DNA of 64,000 nucleotides from Rhodococcus sp. (in: high G+C Gram-positive bacteria) (GCF_023264675.1 NZ_JAHFVG010000027.1:1-64000), one strand, 5' to 3'. Numbered from the stretch's first letter, positions 8,614 through 19,131 are shown. The notes: a model not told the origin generated them from the sequence alone. Numbers and translations are program-made.

Positions 8614-9414
8614 CTACTGAAGCTCGTGGACCGTTTGTTTTCCTTTGAGCCAGCGATTCGGTAGCCGGCCGACCAGCTCCCCGAGTGGATTGACTGCCTG
8701 CGACAGAATCTCCACCGAATCCTGCAGGATGTCGATGCTGATGCCCATGCGTTCGAGGTTCGGCGCCAGCTGCGCGAGAGTTTCGGAGAGACTGACGAGC
8801 TGATCCAGCGGACCGCCCTTCGCTGTCAGCCTTTCGATCGCGCCGCCCTCGGCCAGGAGTTGCTCCAGGAGCCCACCGTCCTCGATGGCGCGCTCGATGA
8901 TGCCGTTCTCGCGCGTCAGGAGCTCGAGCGGCCCGTCTTTCGCGGTCAACCGTTCCAGCGGTCCGTCGACCGCGGTGATGCGATCGAGGAGTCCGCCCTC
9001 GGCGAGAAGCCGTTCGATCGGGCCGTCCTCGGCGAGAAGCCGATCGAGGGGCCCGCCGTTGGCGGTGATCCGGTCGACAGGACCGCCCTCGGCAAGCAGT
9101 CGGTCGAGCGTGCCGCCGTCGGAGGTCAGACGGTCGACGACGCCGCCCGGCGCCAGTAGTCGATCCAGTGGGCCGCCCTCACGCAGTGCGTTGCCGAGTG
9201 CTCGATCGTCCGACGTCAACTGACCCAGCTGAGCGAGCAGCTGCATCGTGCCGCCCTTGGGGTTGGCGAGAGAGGCGATATTGGCCGGCGCCGACGCGCC
9301 GTTCTCCAGGGCGAAACGCGTGGTGGCGAGGATGGTGCCCGACACTTCCAGTGCTGTCTCCGCAATGGCTATCCCAGCGCGTGCGGGCAGTGTGATCGCG
9401 GACACCCAGTTCAT
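8614..9414 (-). CDS. Decapeptide-repeat protein of unknown function
   Basis: 266-residue protein not assigned to a known family. Residues 1-50 are helical and contain short hydrophobic stretches but no clear signal peptide. Residues 80-209 consist of thirteen uninterrupted 10-residue repeats with consensus GGPLDRLLAE (G/D/N-G at positions 1-2, hydrophobic at 4, 7 and 8, acidic at 5). The repeats are followed by a helical tail rich in hydrophobic and acidic residues ending near a basic segment (NRWLKGK). ATG 9414 is preceded at 7 nt by TACAGT on its strand, consistent with leaderless transcription. A stacked helix-turn solenoid or an amphipathic membrane/lipid-surface protein are possible; both are guesses. 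Confidence 0.85.
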   Translation of the reverse strand: MNWVSAITLPARAGIAIAETALEVSGTILATTRFALENGASAPANIASLANPKGGTMQLLAQLGQLTSDDRALGNALREGGPLDRLLAPGGVVDRLTSDGGTLDRLLAEGGPVDRITANGGPLDRLLAEDGPIERLLAEGGLLDRITAVDGPLERLTAKDGPLELLTRENGIIERAIEDGGLLEQLLAEGGAIERLTAKGGPLDQLVSLSETLAQLAPNLERMGISIDILQDSVEILSQAVNPLGELVGRLPNRWLKGKQTVHELQ

Positions 9415-9440
9415 AGAAGTTACTGTAACCGCTCGCGGGA

Positions 9441-9755
9441 TCAGTGCAGTAGCTTCAGCCCAACCACACAGCCGACGATCCCCATGAGCAGGGCAACCTT
9501 GATCCACGACGCGGTTTCGTCGCCGGTGATCATCGCGTAGGCGACGGTGAGGGTCGCGCCGATTCCCACCCACACCGCGTAGGCGGTACCGACCGGAAGG
9601 CTACGCATCGCGACGGCGAGCCCGCCCATGCTGGCCACCAGGGCGACCGCGAAGACGATGGTCGGGATCGGGCGCGAGAAGCCTTCGGATTTACCGAGCG
9701 CGGTTGCCCACACTGCTTCGAGGACGCCGGAGACGACGAGAATTACCCATGCCAT
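9441..9755 (-). CDS. sugE: Guanidinium exporter of the SMR family (Gdx/SugE)
   Basis: 104-residue four-helix SMR transporter. E13 in G-V-L-E-A-V-W-A is the essential proton/substrate glutamate; G-K-S-E-G-F and L-P-V-G-T-A-Y-A-V-W-V-G-I-G are typical of the Gdx (SugE) branch rather than EmrE-type drug pumps. Gdx proteins export guanidinium as dual-topology dimers. The assignment is strengthened by a guanidine-III riboswitch directly upstream on the same strand, ending 2 nt before the GGGAG ribosome-binding site. Confidence 0.95.
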   Translation of the reverse strand: MAWVILVVSGVLEAVWATALGKSEGFSRPIPTIVFAVALVASMGGLAVAMRSLPVGTAYAVWVGIGATLTVAYAMITGDETASWIKVALLMGIVGCVVGLKLLH

Positions 9756-9771
9756 GAGAAAACACTCCCAT

Positions 9772-9812
9772 GCACCGTCTTGTCGCTGGTCGGGTACGGT
9801 GCGCTCGTCCGT
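9772..9812 (-). promoter_or_regulatory. Guanidine-III riboswitch (ykkC-III) controlling sugE
   Basis: Read on the minus strand the segment has the full guanidine-III arrangement: 5' GGACGAG, then P1 strand GCACCGU, the conserved UACCCG, a CCAG segment, GACAAGACGG, and the closing P1 strand ACGGUGC at 9772-9778. It aligns nearly base for base with the Thermobifida fusca guanidine-III RNA used in structural studies, as I remember it, with a compensatory change in P1 (GCACC/GGUGC for GCGCC/GGCGC). The CGG before ACGAG can pair with CCG after UAC to form the pseudoknot. Its 3' end is 2 nt from the Shine-Dalgarno of sugE, so translational control is expected: guanidine binding should release the ribosome-binding site. 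Confidence 0.93.
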
Positions 9813-9826
9813 TCGTCATGGAGACT

Positions 9827-9849
9827 GGTACCAATGTACCACTATTGGT
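9827..9849. promoter_or_regulatory. Overlapping inverted repeats in the sugE-phoP intergenic region
   Basis: GGTAC-CAAT-GTACC (9827-9840) overlaps ACCAAT-N8-ATTGGT (9830-9849). It lies upstream of the riboswitch and immediately before the PhoP-type direct repeat. It may be an operator for either divergent gene; no regulator can be named. Confidence 0.35.
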
Positions 9850-9851
9850 GC

Positions 9852-9869
9852 TCACAGAAACCTCACAGC
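9852..9869 (+). promoter_or_regulatory. PhoP-type direct-repeat box upstream of phoP
   Basis: TCACAGA-AACC-TCACAGC matches the reported mycobacterial PhoP consensus TCACAGC-N4-TCACAGC at 13 of 14 fixed positions with the correct 4-bp spacer. It lies 43 bp before the phoP start codon, which suggests autoregulation, as described for M. tuberculosis phoP. Confidence 0.7.
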
Positions 9870-9912
9870 AAGAGTCCAGCGAGCGGCCAGGTAGTCGGTC
9901 CATGATGTACGA

Positions 9913-10607
<695 letters not shown>

Positions 10608-10611
<4 letters not shown>

Positions 10612-11996
10612 AATCACTGCGTGACGTTCCGCTTCGGTGGACGTTGGTCGTCGCCCTGCTTCTGCTCGTCGCCGCAGGTCTCGCGGCGTCGGGCATCGCA
10701 GTCACCTCGGCGTTGGAAAGTTCGCTGGTTCAGCGATTGGACCGCAATCTCGTCGATGCGTCTCGCGGATGGGCCGAGCCTCGCAACAATGCGCTGCCGC
10801 CACCCTCTGGATCGAGACGTCCGCCGTCGGATTTCTACGTCAAGACGACCGATGCGAACGGCACCGTCGACCTGGAGGAGGGGGTGGAATCCGACACCCC
10901 TGATGTCGATGGGCTCGACTCGAAAGTTCCCGTTACCGTGGGGTCGACAGATGGCGGCAGTACCGAGTGGCGTGCGTTGTCGGTCACCAATACGCAGGGG
11001 ACGACAGTGGTCGCGCAGAGTCTCACGCCGACCAAGATCACCGTCGAGAGACTTCTGGTACTCCAGTTGATCATCGGTGTCATCGTGCTCGGAATTCTGG
11101 CAGTGCTGACGTACTTCGTGGTTCGGCGAAGTCTGAGGCCGCTCGTTCAGGTCGAAGAGACCGCGGCGGCCATCGCTGCGGGAGATCTTCACGAACGTGT
11201 ACCCGAGCGAAGCTCGCGCACCGAACTGGGAAAGTTGTCGATCGCGTTGAACGGCATGCTGTCCCAGATTCAGCGCGCATTCGCGGCGAGCGAAGCGTCC
11301 GAGGAGGCGGCGCGGGCGTCGGAGGACAAGATGCGACGGTTCGTCGCCGACGCCAGCCACGAACTCAGGACACCGCTGACCACCATTCGCGGTTTCGCCG
11401 AGCTCTACCGTCAGGGTGCGATGAGCGATATCACGTTGCTGATGAACCGCATCGAGGGTGAATCCGCGCGGATGGGACTGCTGGTGGAAGACCTGCTGAT
11501 GTTGGCGCGCCTCGATGCCCAGCGTCCCATCGAAACGAAGTCGGTCGACGTGCTGACGATCGCCGCCGACGCGGTGCACGACGCCAAAGCCGTCGCGCCA
11601 CAACGCGATATCTCACTGAAGGTTCTCGCAGGCCCGGGGATTCCCGAGGTGATCGGCGACGACGCGCGGCTGCGTCAGGTGCTGGCCAATCTGGTCGGAA
11701 ATGCCATCCGGCACACCCCCGCCGAGGCAAGTATCGCCATCTGCGTCGGAACGACCGATTCGTCGGTGCTGCTCGAAGTGCGCGACACCGGACCAGGGCT
11801 GTCGGCCGAGGAAGCCGATCATGTCTTCGAGCGGTTCTATCGGGCTGACTCCTCGCGCACGCGGGAGAGCGGCGGCAGCGGACTCGGATTGTCGATCGTG
11901 TCGGCATTGGTTGCCGCGCACGGCGGTACGGTGACCGTCGACAGCGTCGCCGGTGAGGGCGCCACCTTCCGGGTCGAGCTGCCGCGTGCGCTCTAG
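10608..11996 (+). CDS. phoR: Sensor histidine kinase PhoR
   Basis: 462-residue membrane kinase coupled to phoP by a 4-bp GTGA overlap. One TM segment at about 12-33, an extracytoplasmic loop of roughly 115 residues rich in Ser/Asp/Thr, a second TM at about 150-172, HAMP at about 172-225, the HisKA motif F-V-A-D-A-S-H-E-L-R-T-P with H251, and HATPase_c with N-boxes L-V-G-N-A-I-R-H and D-T-G-P-G-L, then G-G-S-G-L-G-L-S-I-V. Partner of PhoP; signal unknown. Its 3' end overlaps the convergent MFS gene by 4 bp. Confidence 0.93.
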
Positions 11997-13351
11997 CGTC
12001 GGCGTGTAGCGAGAACGACCAGGGCTCCGACGACGGTGGCCGCGGCGGTGAACAGCACCGCCGTGTTCCAGCCCTCGACGAATCCTGCTGTAGTCGGGGT
12101 ACCGGTAGGGATCGCCAGGACGGACACGACGGTCACGCCGATCGCCGAACCGACGTAGCGAGCCGTGTTGTTCGCCCCACTGCCCATTCCTGCTCGGCCT
12201 GCCGGAACGCTGGCCACTGCTTCTCGCCCGAGCGCTGCGTTGACGATGCCGCTGGCAATACCGGCGAACACAAGCCCAGGCAAGAACCTGACCCACGTGG
12301 ATGTTTCGGACACTCCGAGCAGCATCAGCTGTCCGAGCGCAACACCGATGAGTCCGATTGCCAACTGAGTTCCGCCGGTGACGCTCGGCGGGATTCGTCG
12401 GGCGAGCAGAGCCGTCACGACGGATGTGCCCGACCAGGCGAACAGCAAGAACGATGCGCCCAGAGCGTTGATTCCGAAGGTGTTGCCGAGAAATCCCGAC
12501 ATGAACGACATCAGCGCGACGATGCCCACGCCCGTCACCAGCGCAGCGACCGTGGCGGCGACGAACGGTGGGTGAACGAACAGTTTCAGGTCCAACATGG
12601 CGGCGCGGGAGCGATATTCGTGAAGAACGAAGACGAGAAGAAGAATCAGGGCGCCGACGAGAAGTGCGATCGGGACTGGCTGCGTCCAACCTTGGCGGCC
12701 TTCGACAAGGCCCGCCAGCAGTGCACTGACACCGATGCCGAGTAGTAGGGCACCGGCCGGGTCGAGTCCGCGAGGATCGTCGGTTCGAGATTCGGACACT
12801 CGCCGATGCGCTGCGATTGCGAGAACGATCGTTGCCAGGGTCAGCAGCCAGTAGGCGTCCCGCCACGTCGCGAGTCGGTCGAGTACCGCGGCAAGCAACG
12901 GTCCGAGCGCAATACCGGCCCCGACGCTGGCGCCCCAGATTCCGCTGGCGCGGGCGCGCAACGGGCCGGCCGGATGTGTGTGGGCGATGAGACCCAGGCT
13001 GGAGGCGACCAATGCTGCGCCGCCGAGACCCTGCACGATGCGCGCTATGACGAAGACGAGCGTGTTGGGGGCCACCGCGCACACCACCGAACCGAGCGCG
13101 AGGATCGCGGCCCCGATGACGAACGTCTTTCGCCGCCCGAAGTCGTCGGAGATCGTTCCGGAGATCAGCAGGGCCGCTCCGAGCCCGATGCTCATGGAAC
13201 TGAGAATCCACGTCTTGCCTGCGGCGTCGCTTCCGAGGGTTGCCGCTGTCGGGTTGATCGTCGCCAGCGGCGCCGTGAAGGCGACGAGGGTCAGCAGCGT
13301 GCCGAGCGCGGCGATGGTCAGCGTTCGGCGTTGGTCTGCGGCGTGGGGCAT
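11993..13351 (-). CDS. MFS efflux transporter (DHA2-type)
   Basis: 452-residue multidrug-type major facilitator. Multiple hydrophobic helices; the loop 2-3 signature G-x-x-x-D-D-F-G-R-R-K-T is visible, as is the motif-C-like G-x-x-x-G-I-A-L-G-P-L. Likely a proton-coupled exporter of a small toxic compound. ATG 13351 was selected from a much longer open frame because it starts just before the first TM and leaves the divergent promoter intact. Divergent from an HxlR regulator with an inverted repeat between them, so repression by that protein is likely. Confidence 0.85.
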   Translation of the reverse strand: MPHAADQRRTLTIAALGTLLTLVAFTAPLATINPTAATLGSDAAGKTWILSSMSIGLGAALLISGTISDDFGRRKTFVIGAAILALGSVVCAVAPNTLVFVIARIVQGLGGAALVASSLGLIAHTHPAGPLRARASGIWGASVGAGIALGPLLAAVLDRLATWRDAYWLLTLATIVLAIAAHRRVSESRTDDPRGLDPAGALLLGIGVSALLAGLVEGRQGWTQPVPIALLVGALILLLVFVLHEYRSRAAMLDLKLFVHPPFVAATVAALVTGVGIVALMSFMSGFLGNTFGINALGASFLLFAWSGTSVVTALLARRIPPSVTGGTQLAIGLIGVALGQLMLLGVSETSTWVRFLPGLVFAGIASGIVNAALGREAVASVPAGRAGMGSGANNTARYVGSAIGVTVVSVLAIPTGTPTTAGFVEGWNTAVLFTAAATVVGALVVLATRRR

Positions 13352-13375
13352 CGTGATCCTTTTCGGTTCGGTGAG

Positions 13376-13402
13376 CGAACCATATGTTGAAATTATAGTT
13401 CG
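13376..13402. promoter_or_regulatory. Candidate HxlR operator between MFS and hxlR-type gene
   Basis: CGAACCATA-N9-TATAGTTCG is an inverted repeat with one mismatch in 9-bp arms, sitting in an AT-rich pocket of an otherwise GC-rich region between the two divergent genes. Spacing and position fit a dimeric winged-helix repressor. Confidence 0.6.
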
Positions 13403-13432
13403 GTCAACAGACCATTCGGGTAGGCTCGCACC

Positions 13433-13948
13433 ATGGCGCTCGGAGTGGACTACGTGGGGCAGGACTGCTCGATGGCCCGTGCTCTCGAACTGGTCGGGGA
13501 ACGGTGGACCCTGCTGATCGTGCGCGATTCTCTCTTCGGAGTACGACGATTCTCCGATTTCCAGACCCATCTCGAGATGTCGAAGGCAGTCCTGACCCAG
13601 CGACTCGCCGGACTCGTCGACGCCGGATTGCTCGCACGACGTCCGCTCGGTGGCCGAGAAGAGTACGTTCCGACCGAGGCGCTCGAAGACCTCTGGCCGG
13701 TGGTTTTCGCCCTGAGCGACTGGGGCGGACAGCAGGTTCCGTCGCCGGGCGGGGTGCGTCGGGAATTCCTGCACACGGGGTGCGGCACGCTGTTGGTCAG
13801 AGCAGGCCTGTGCCCGAAGTGCGGGGTGGTGCCGCGTCCGTCGGACGTCTCGATGCGACCGGGACCAGGCATCGGCGACCTGGTGCGGCCGAACGTAGTG
13901 TCGAGAGCGCTACGTTCGCCGCGACGGTTGCTCGAACCGATCAGGTAG
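13433..13948 (+). CDS. HxlR-family transcriptional regulator
   Basis: 171-residue winged-helix regulator: C11 in G-Q-D-C-S-M, then [18 protein letters not shown], and the wing G-R-E-E-Y-V-P-T. The conserved N-terminal cysteine in this family often senses electrophiles or oxidants. A C-terminal C-G-x10-C-P-K-C-G cluster looks like a small zinc-ribbon tail. TAGGCT lies 6 nt before the ATG, indicating leaderless expression. It probably represses the divergent MFS pump. The 3' end overlaps the convergent HIT gene by 8 bp. Confidence 0.88.
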   Translation: MALGVDYVGQDCSMARALELVGERWTLLIVRDSLFGVRRFSDFQTHLEMSKAVLTQRLAGLVDAGLLARRPLGGREEYVPTEALEDLWPVVFALSDWGGQQVPSPGGVRREFLHTGCGTLLVRAGLCPKCGVVPRPSDVSMRPGPGIGDLVRPNVVSRALRSPRRLLEPIR

Positions 13949-14366
13949 GGACGTTCTCGCTGTATCCCAGCTCGGTGAGTGCAGCCTTGATCGTGGTTGC
14001 CGCCTCGTCGAGCGACTGGGGCGACGGGCTCGGATCGGCGCCGGAGATATCGAAGTTGCCCATGTCGTACGCCGGGAACACGTGCAGATGCAGATGGGGA
14101 ACCTCCAGACCGGCGATCAGGAAGCCGGCGCGGGGGGCGTCGAAGCCCTTGACCACGGCCTGGCCGACCTTCTGTGCCACCGCCGTCAACTTGCCGAAGA
14201 CCGCGCCGTCGACGTCCTGCCACTGGTCGATTTCCTCGCGCGGCACGATCAGGGTGTGGCCCTGGGTGACGGGAGCGATGGTCAGAAATGCCACGACATC
14301 CTCGTCCTCCCACACGAATCGTCCCGGAATCTCGCCGCTGATGATCTTGCTGAACACGGATGCCAT
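13941..14366 (-). CDS. HIT-family nucleotide hydrolase/transferase
   Basis: 141-residue histidine triad protein. The catalytic motif H-L-H-L-H-V (consensus HxHxHxx) is present near residue 98, and the N-terminus ([10 protein letters not shown]) is typical of Hint-type proteins. These hydrolyse nucleoside phosphoramidates or dinucleotides. ATG 14366 chosen for family length; TATGGT lies 6 nt upstream. An HIT gene also lies next to phoPR in M. tuberculosis (Rv0759c), so this is part of the conserved neighbourhood. Confidence 0.9.
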   Translation of the reverse strand: MASVFSKIISGEIPGRFVWEDEDVVAFLTIAPVTQGHTLIVPREEIDQWQDVDGAVFGKLTAVAQKVGQAVVKGFDAPRAGFLIAGLEVPHLHLHVFPAYDMGNFDISGADPSPSPQSLDEAATTIKAALTELGYSENVPT

Positions 14367-14445
14367 GAGCCCACCATAAACGTCCGCAGCCAACTGCCAG
14401 CTTGGATGCAGGGTTGTCGCAGGGGAGCGGACGAATCTTGATCCC

Positions 14446-15675
14446 ATGACATCGAACTCGCTACTCCGAGCAGACGGCCGCCAGCCAGGCTCGAACGCCA
14501 CGGCCACTCTCGAGGTGGTCATTCCGGTCTACAACGAGGAGGCCGATCTCGAGCAGTGCATTCGGCGACTCCACGCTCACCTGGGCGACAACATCCCATT
14601 CCAGGCCCAGATCACGATCGCCGACAACGCCAGCACCGACGGCACCCTCGCCGTTGCGGAGCGGCTCGCGGCGGACATCGACGGCGTACGGGTGCACCAT
14701 CTGGAGGAGAAGGGTCGCGGACGTGCACTCAAAGCCGTGTGGCTCGCCTCCGACGCCGACGTCGTGGCCTACATGGACGTCGACCTCTCCACCGACCTGA
14801 ACGCGCTGATGCCACTGATCGCTCCGCTGATGTCGGGTCATTCCGACCTCGCGATCGGCTCGCGGCTCAACCGCTCCTCCCGCGTCGTTCGCGGCGCCAA
14901 GCGTGAGTTCATCTCCCGCAGTTACAACATGATCCTGCGTACGTCGCTGCGTGCACGATTCTCCGATGCCCAGTGCGGGTTCAAGGCCATGCGCACCGAC
15001 GTCGCCCGTGAGCTTCTGCCGCTCGTGGAGGACACCGGCTGGTTCTTCGACACCGAACTGCTCGTCATCGCCGAGAAGGTCGGCCTGCGCATCCACGAAG
15101 TACCGGTCGACTGGGTCGACGACCCCAACAGCAGCGTCAACATCGTCGACACCGCCGTCAAGGATCTGCAGGGATGCTGGCGCGTCGGCCGCGCCCTGGC
15201 CACGGGCGCCCTGCCCGTCGCCGAACTTCGCAAGAGCCTCGGACGGGAGCCTCTCGTGGCCGGTGTGCCGCACGGAATGGTCGGGCAGCTGGTGCGCTTC
15301 GGCATCATCGGTGTTGCCAGCACCCTCGCCTACGCGTTGCTCTATCTCGTTCTGCACCCGGTTATCGGAGCGCAGGCTGCCAACTTCATCGGCCTGCTCG
15401 TCACCGCCGTGCTCAACACCGCGGCGAACCGTGCCTTCACCTTCGGCGTCCGCGGATCCGAAGGCGCCGGAAAGCATCAACTGCAAGGACTGTTGGTGTT
15501 CGGGTTCGCCCTCGCGGTCACCAGCGGATCGCTCGCGATACTGCACGCCTGGGCGCCGGACGTGTCACGCCACGTCGAACTCGCGGTCCTCGTCGTCGCC
15601 AATCTCGTTGCGACAGTGTGCCGTTTCGTCGCACTTCGTTGGGTATTTCGTAACAAGGAAGAGGTTGCACTGTGA
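14446..15675 (+). CDS. GT2 glycosyltransferase fused to GtrA-like membrane domain
   Basis: 409 residues. N-terminal GT-A domain (about 22-260): V-I-P-V-Y-N-E-E, a D-N-A-S-T-D-G-T nucleotide site, the D-V-D metal motif in A-Y-M-D-V-D-L-S, and Q-C-G-F-K, as in polyprenyl-phosphate mannosyl/glucosyltransferases. C-terminal 275-405 has four predicted TM helices of the GtrA type. It probably makes a polyprenyl-phosphate sugar at the cytoplasmic face and helps flip it. The GTGA overlap with the following GT39 gene suggests that product feeds the latter. Comparable to the ykcC-ykcB pair of Bacillus. Confidence 0.9.
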   Translation: MTSNSLLRADGRQPGSNATATLEVVIPVYNEEADLEQCIRRLHAHLGDNIPFQAQITIADNASTDGTLAVAERLAADIDGVRVHHLEEKGRGRALKAVWLASDADVVAYMDVDLSTDLNALMPLIAPLMSGHSDLAIGSRLNRSSRVVRGAKREFISRSYNMILRTSLRARFSDAQCGFKAMRTDVARELLPLVEDTGWFFDTELLVIAEKVGLRIHEVPVDWVDDPNSSVNIVDTAVKDLQGCWRVGRALATGALPVAELRKSLGREPLVAGVPHGMVGQLVRFGIIGVASTLAYALLYLVLHPVIGAQAANFIGLLVTAVLNTAANRAFTFGVRGSEGAGKHQLQGLLVFGFALAVTSGSLAILHAWAPDVSRHVELAVLVVANLVATVCRFVALRWVFRNKEEVAL

Positions 15676-17765
15676 CGACGCTGATGGAGCGCCACGTGGA
15701 CGCGCCGGTGCCGGAGAAAAGTAAACGCCTGGAATGGATCGGCCTCGGTGCGCTGCTCGTGGGCACAGCCGTCGCGTACATCTGGGGCATCGGCGCCTCC
15801 GGTTGGGCCAACTCGTTCTACTCCGCTGCCGTGCAAGCGGGTTCGGTGTCGTGGAAGGCATTCTTCTTCGGATCGTCCGACGCCGCCAACTCGATCACCG
15901 TCGACAAGCCGCCGATGTCGCTGTGGGTGATGTCGCTGTCGGTGCGCATCTTCGGCCTCAGCTCATGGGCGATGCTGATCCCGCAGGCGCTACTCGGTGT
16001 CGGGTCGGTTGCGCTGCTGTGGGCGACCATTCGTCGACAGTTCGGTGCGGCCGCAGGTCTTCTCGCCGGACTCACGCTGGCGGTGACGCCCGTTGCCGCC
16101 CTGATGTTCCGCTTCAACAACCCCGACGCGTTGCTGGTTCTGCTGATGATCGCCGCAGTCTGGGCATCGATGCGAGCAGTGGAAGACGGCCGCACCCGCT
16201 GGCTCGTCCTCGTCGGAATGTTCGTCGGATTCGGCTTCTTGACCAAGCAGCTCCAGGTCATGCTCGTCATCCCGCCGATCGCGCTCATGTACATCTGGGC
16301 AGGCCCGCCGAAATTCGTGAAGCGGCTCCTGCAGCTGTTCGCCGCACTGGGCGCCGCAATCGTGTCCGCCGGTTGGTGGCTGCTGGTGGTGGAACTGTGG
16401 CCCGCATCGTCGAGGCCCTGGATCGGTGGCTCGCAGAACAACTCGATCCTCGAACTCACCCTCGGCTACAACGGACTCGGTCGCCTCAGCGGCGACGAGA
16501 CCGGCAGTGTGACGCCCGGCGGCGGTGGCGACGGTATGGGCGGCATGGGCGCTGCCGGCGGCGGTGCCGGAGCTGCCGGCGGCGGCATGTGGGGCGAAAC
16601 GGGTATCACGCGAATGTTCGACTCCTCGCAGGGCGGCCAGATCGCCTGGCTCATACCGTCGGCACTGATCCTGCTGGTGCTCGGATTCGTACTGCGCGGA
16701 CGTGTTCGCCGTACCGATCCACAGCGCGCAGCGTTGGGGGTCTGGGGCCTGTGGCTCCTCGTCACGGGGCTGACGTTCAGCTTCATGGCGGGCATCTTCC
16801 ACTCGTACTACACCGTTGCGCTTGCCCCGGCGATTGCCGCGCTGATCGGCGCAGGCAGTGTGCTCGCCTGGCGTCATCGTGAGCAGTACTGGGTACGGAT
16901 CGGCATGGCCGTCGGCACGCTCGCCGCAGTCGCGATGGCCTGGGTTCTGTTGGGACGCAGCGCAGACTTCGTACCGTGGCTCCGCTGGACCATCCTGGTT
17001 GTCGGCCTGATTGCCGCAGCACTGGTGCTGATCCCGGCGATGACACGCGGAAAGCTGGCCGTCGCTTCGATTCTCGCAGTCATGTTCGCCGGCCTCGCCG
17101 GACCGACCGCCTATGCGATCGACACCGTGGCCACCCCGCACACCGGATCGATCGTCACCGCAGGTCCCTCGACCGGCATGGGTGGGTTCGGCGGCAGGGG
17201 CGGTGGAGGCCCCGGCGGTATGCGCGACGGCGCTGCGCAGGGTCAGGCCGGTCAGATGCCGGGTGGTCAGACGACGGGCGCTCAGATGCCCACTGCTCCT
17301 GGTGGCACGGCAGCCACTGGCACCGCAGCCACTGGCACCGCAGCCACCGGCACCGGAGCCACCGGCACCGCAGCTACCGGCACCGGTCGAATGGGCGGCA
17401 TGGGTGGCGCCGCAGGCGGACTGCTCAGCGGTAGCACTCCGACCGCCGCGATCACCTCGCTCCTCGAGGACGACGCCGACTCCTACACCTGGGTCGCTGC
17501 CGCAATCGGATCCAACAGCGCTTCCGGTTACCAGCTGGCGACCGAGGATCCGGTCATGGCGATCGGCGGCTTCAACGGCACCGACCCGTCGCCGACCCTC
17601 GCAGAGTTCCAGGAGTACGTGGCGAACGGCCAGATCCACTACTTCATCGCCGGCGGAGGCATGGGTGGCAGCAGCTCCGGCACCTCGGCGGAGATCTCCG
17701 AGTGGGTCACCGCGAACTACACCGCGACCACGGTCGACGGGGTCACGATGTACGACCTGAGCTGA
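15672..17765 (+). CDS. GT39-family membrane glycosyltransferase (YkcB/ArnT-like)
   Basis: 697-residue polytopic GT-C enzyme. The first large loop contains K-P-P-M after T-V-D, the region where ArnT/PMT enzymes hold the catalytic acid. About a dozen TM helices follow up to residue 490. Two extracytoplasmic inserts are extremely Gly/Met/Ala-rich (about 277-312 and 500-585), the second with a GTAAT pentapeptide repeat. The C-terminal 100 residues form a soluble domain like that of YkcA/B-type mannosyltransferases. It likely transfers a sugar from a polyprenyl phosphate onto an exported acceptor. Coupled to the GT2-GtrA gene; a perfect hairpin follows the stop. Confidence 0.88.
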   Translation: MTTLMERHVDAPVPEKSKRLEWIGLGALLVGTAVAYIWGIGASGWANSFYSAAVQAGSVSWKAFFFGSSDAANSITVDKPPMSLWVMSLSVRIFGLSSWAMLIPQALLGVGSVALLWATIRRQFGAAAGLLAGLTLAVTPVAALMFRFNNPDALLVLLMIAAVWASMRAVEDGRTRWLVLVGMFVGFGFLTKQLQVMLVIPPIALMYIWAGPPKFVKRLLQLFAALGAAIVSAGWWLLVVELWPASSRPWIGGSQNNSILELTLGYNGLGRLSGDETGSVTPGGGGDGMGGMGAAGGGAGAAGGGMWGETGITRMFDSSQGGQIAWLIPSALILLVLGFVLRGRVRRTDPQRAALGVWGLWLLVTGLTFSFMAGIFHSYYTVALAPAIAALIGAGSVLAWRHREQYWVRIGMAVGTLAAVAMAWVLLGRSADFVPWLRWTILVVGLIAAALVLIPAMTRGKLAVASILAVMFAGLAGPTAYAIDTVATPHTGSIVTAGPSTGMGGFGGRGGGGPGGMRDGAAQGQAGQMPGGQTTGAQMPTAPGGTAATGTAATGTAATGTGATGTAATGTGRMGGMGGAAGGLLSGSTPTAAITSLLEDDADSYTWVAAAIGSNSASGYQLATEDPVMAIGGFNGTDPSPTLAEFQEYVANGQIHYFIAGGGMGGSSSGTSAEISEWVTANYTATTVDGVTMYDLS
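17304..17384 (+). repeat. 15-bp tandem repeat encoding GTAAT units in the GT39 gene
   Basis: About five and a half copies of a unit resembling GGCACCGCAGCCACC, with third-position changes between copies. It encodes a run of GTAAT/GTGAT pentapeptides in the extracytoplasmic low-complexity region. Confidence 0.9.
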
Positions 17766-17771
17766 CGCGAG

Positions 17772-17799
17772 ATGCTCCCCGCCACGTGGCGGGGAGCAT
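17772..17799. terminator. Perfect 28-bp palindrome between GT39 gene and purD
   Basis: ATGCTCCCCGCCAC followed directly by its complement GTGGCGGGGAGCAT. Located 6 nt after the GT39 stop and 55 bp before purD. The very stable GC stem suits a terminator, although no U-run follows at once. Confidence 0.75.
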
Positions 17800-17854
17800 G
17801 TTCGTCGTTCGCTGTTTTCGCCACCAGCGGGTCCAGCCGATACTCTTGTCCACT

Positions 17855-19105
17855 GTGCGCGTACTCGTCATAGGTTCCGGTGCTCGTGAGCACGCCCTCC
17901 TACTTGCGCTGAGCAAGGACCCCAAGGTCAGCAAGCTGCTGGTGGCTCCCGGTAATGCAGGGACGGGGAAGCTCGCCGAACAGCACTCCGTCGACGTCGC
18001 CTCCGGCGAGGCTGTCACCGAACTGGCTCGTGAAGTCGAAGCCGACCTGGTGGTCATCGGACCCGAGGTTCCACTGGTACTCGGAGTGGCCGACGCACTG
18101 CGCGCCGCCGGGATCGCCACCTTCGGACCGTCCGCCGACGCAGCTCGGATCGAAGGCTCCAAGGCGTTCGCCAAGGACGTCATGGCCGCCGCGGGTGTCC
18201 GTACCGCGCACAGCGAGATCGTCGATTCGCCCGCGAAGCTCGACGCAGCGCTCGACCGCTTCGGTCCCAACTGGGTGGTCAAGGACGACGGACTCGCCGC
18301 AGGCAAGGGCGTCGTGGTCACCACCGATCGCCTCGTTGCCCGCGATCACGCCGCCGAACTCCTCGAAACCGGACATCCTGTGCTGCTCGAATCCTTCCTC
18401 GACGGTCCCGAGGTTTCGCTCTTCTGTCTCGTCGACGGTGAGACCGTCGTGCCACTGTTGCCGGCCCAGGACCACAAGCGCGTCGGTGACGGCGACACCG
18501 GACCCAACACCGGCGGCATGGGGGCGTACACCCCGCTCCCGTGGTTGCCCGACGCTGTTGTCCAGCAGATCGTCACCGAGGTCGTCGAACCCGTCGCCGC
18601 CGAAATGGTCGAGCGTGGATCTCCGTTCTCGGGCCTGCTGTACGCCGGTCTCGCGATCGGTTCGCAGGGCCCGGCAGTCGTCGAATTCAACTGTCGCTTC
18701 GGTGATCCCGAGACCCAGGCCGTGCTCGCGTTACTGGAATCCCCGCTCGGCGAAGCATTGAACGCCACCGCCACCGGGACGTTGGCCTCGCTTCCCCCTC
18801 TGCAGTGGAAGGACGGTGCAGCAGTCACCGTCGTACTCGCCGCGGAGAACTACCCGGGCCGTCCGCGCACCGGTGATGCGATCACCGGCGCCGACGGCGA
18901 GGGCGTGTTCCACGCCGGCACGGCAGTGAAGGACGATACCGTCGTATCGGCGGGCGGCCGCGTGCTGAGCGTCGTCGGATCCGGAGCCGACCTGGCTGAA
19001 GCCCGCGCCGATGCGTACTCGAAGATCGAGTCGATCCGTCTGCCCGGCAGCCACTTCCGCACCGATATCGGCCTCGCCGCTCTCGAAGGGCGTATCACTC
19101 TCTAG
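17855..19105 (+). CDS. purD: Phosphoribosylamine-glycine ligase
   Basis: ATP-grasp enzyme for step 2 of purine synthesis: phosphoribosylamine plus glycine plus ATP to GAR. The 416-residue protein starts [15 protein letters not shown], the family N-terminus, and carries [16 protein letters not shown] and G-G-M-G-A-Y-T-P and [13 protein letters not shown] 17855 was chosen because the N-terminal motif begins there; TACTCT lies 8 nt upstream, so the message is probably leaderless. Confidence 0.97.
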   Translation: MRVLVIGSGAREHALLLALSKDPKVSKLLVAPGNAGTGKLAEQHSVDVASGEAVTELAREVEADLVVIGPEVPLVLGVADALRAAGIATFGPSADAARIEGSKAFAKDVMAAAGVRTAHSEIVDSPAKLDAALDRFGPNWVVKDDGLAAGKGVVVTTDRLVARDHAAELLETGHPVLLESFLDGPEVSLFCLVDGETVVPLLPAQDHKRVGDGDTGPNTGGMGAYTPLPWLPDAVVQQIVTEVVEPVAAEMVERGSPFSGLLYAGLAIGSQGPAVVEFNCRFGDPETQAVLALLESPLGEALNATATGTLASLPPLQWKDGAAVTVVLAAENYPGRPRTGDAITGADGEGVFHAGTAVKDDTVVSAGGRVLSVVGSGADLAEARADAYSKIESIRLPGSHFRTDIGLAALEGRITL

Positions 19106-19131
19106 ACCGGGTATTTTGCTCCCAGAGTGAG

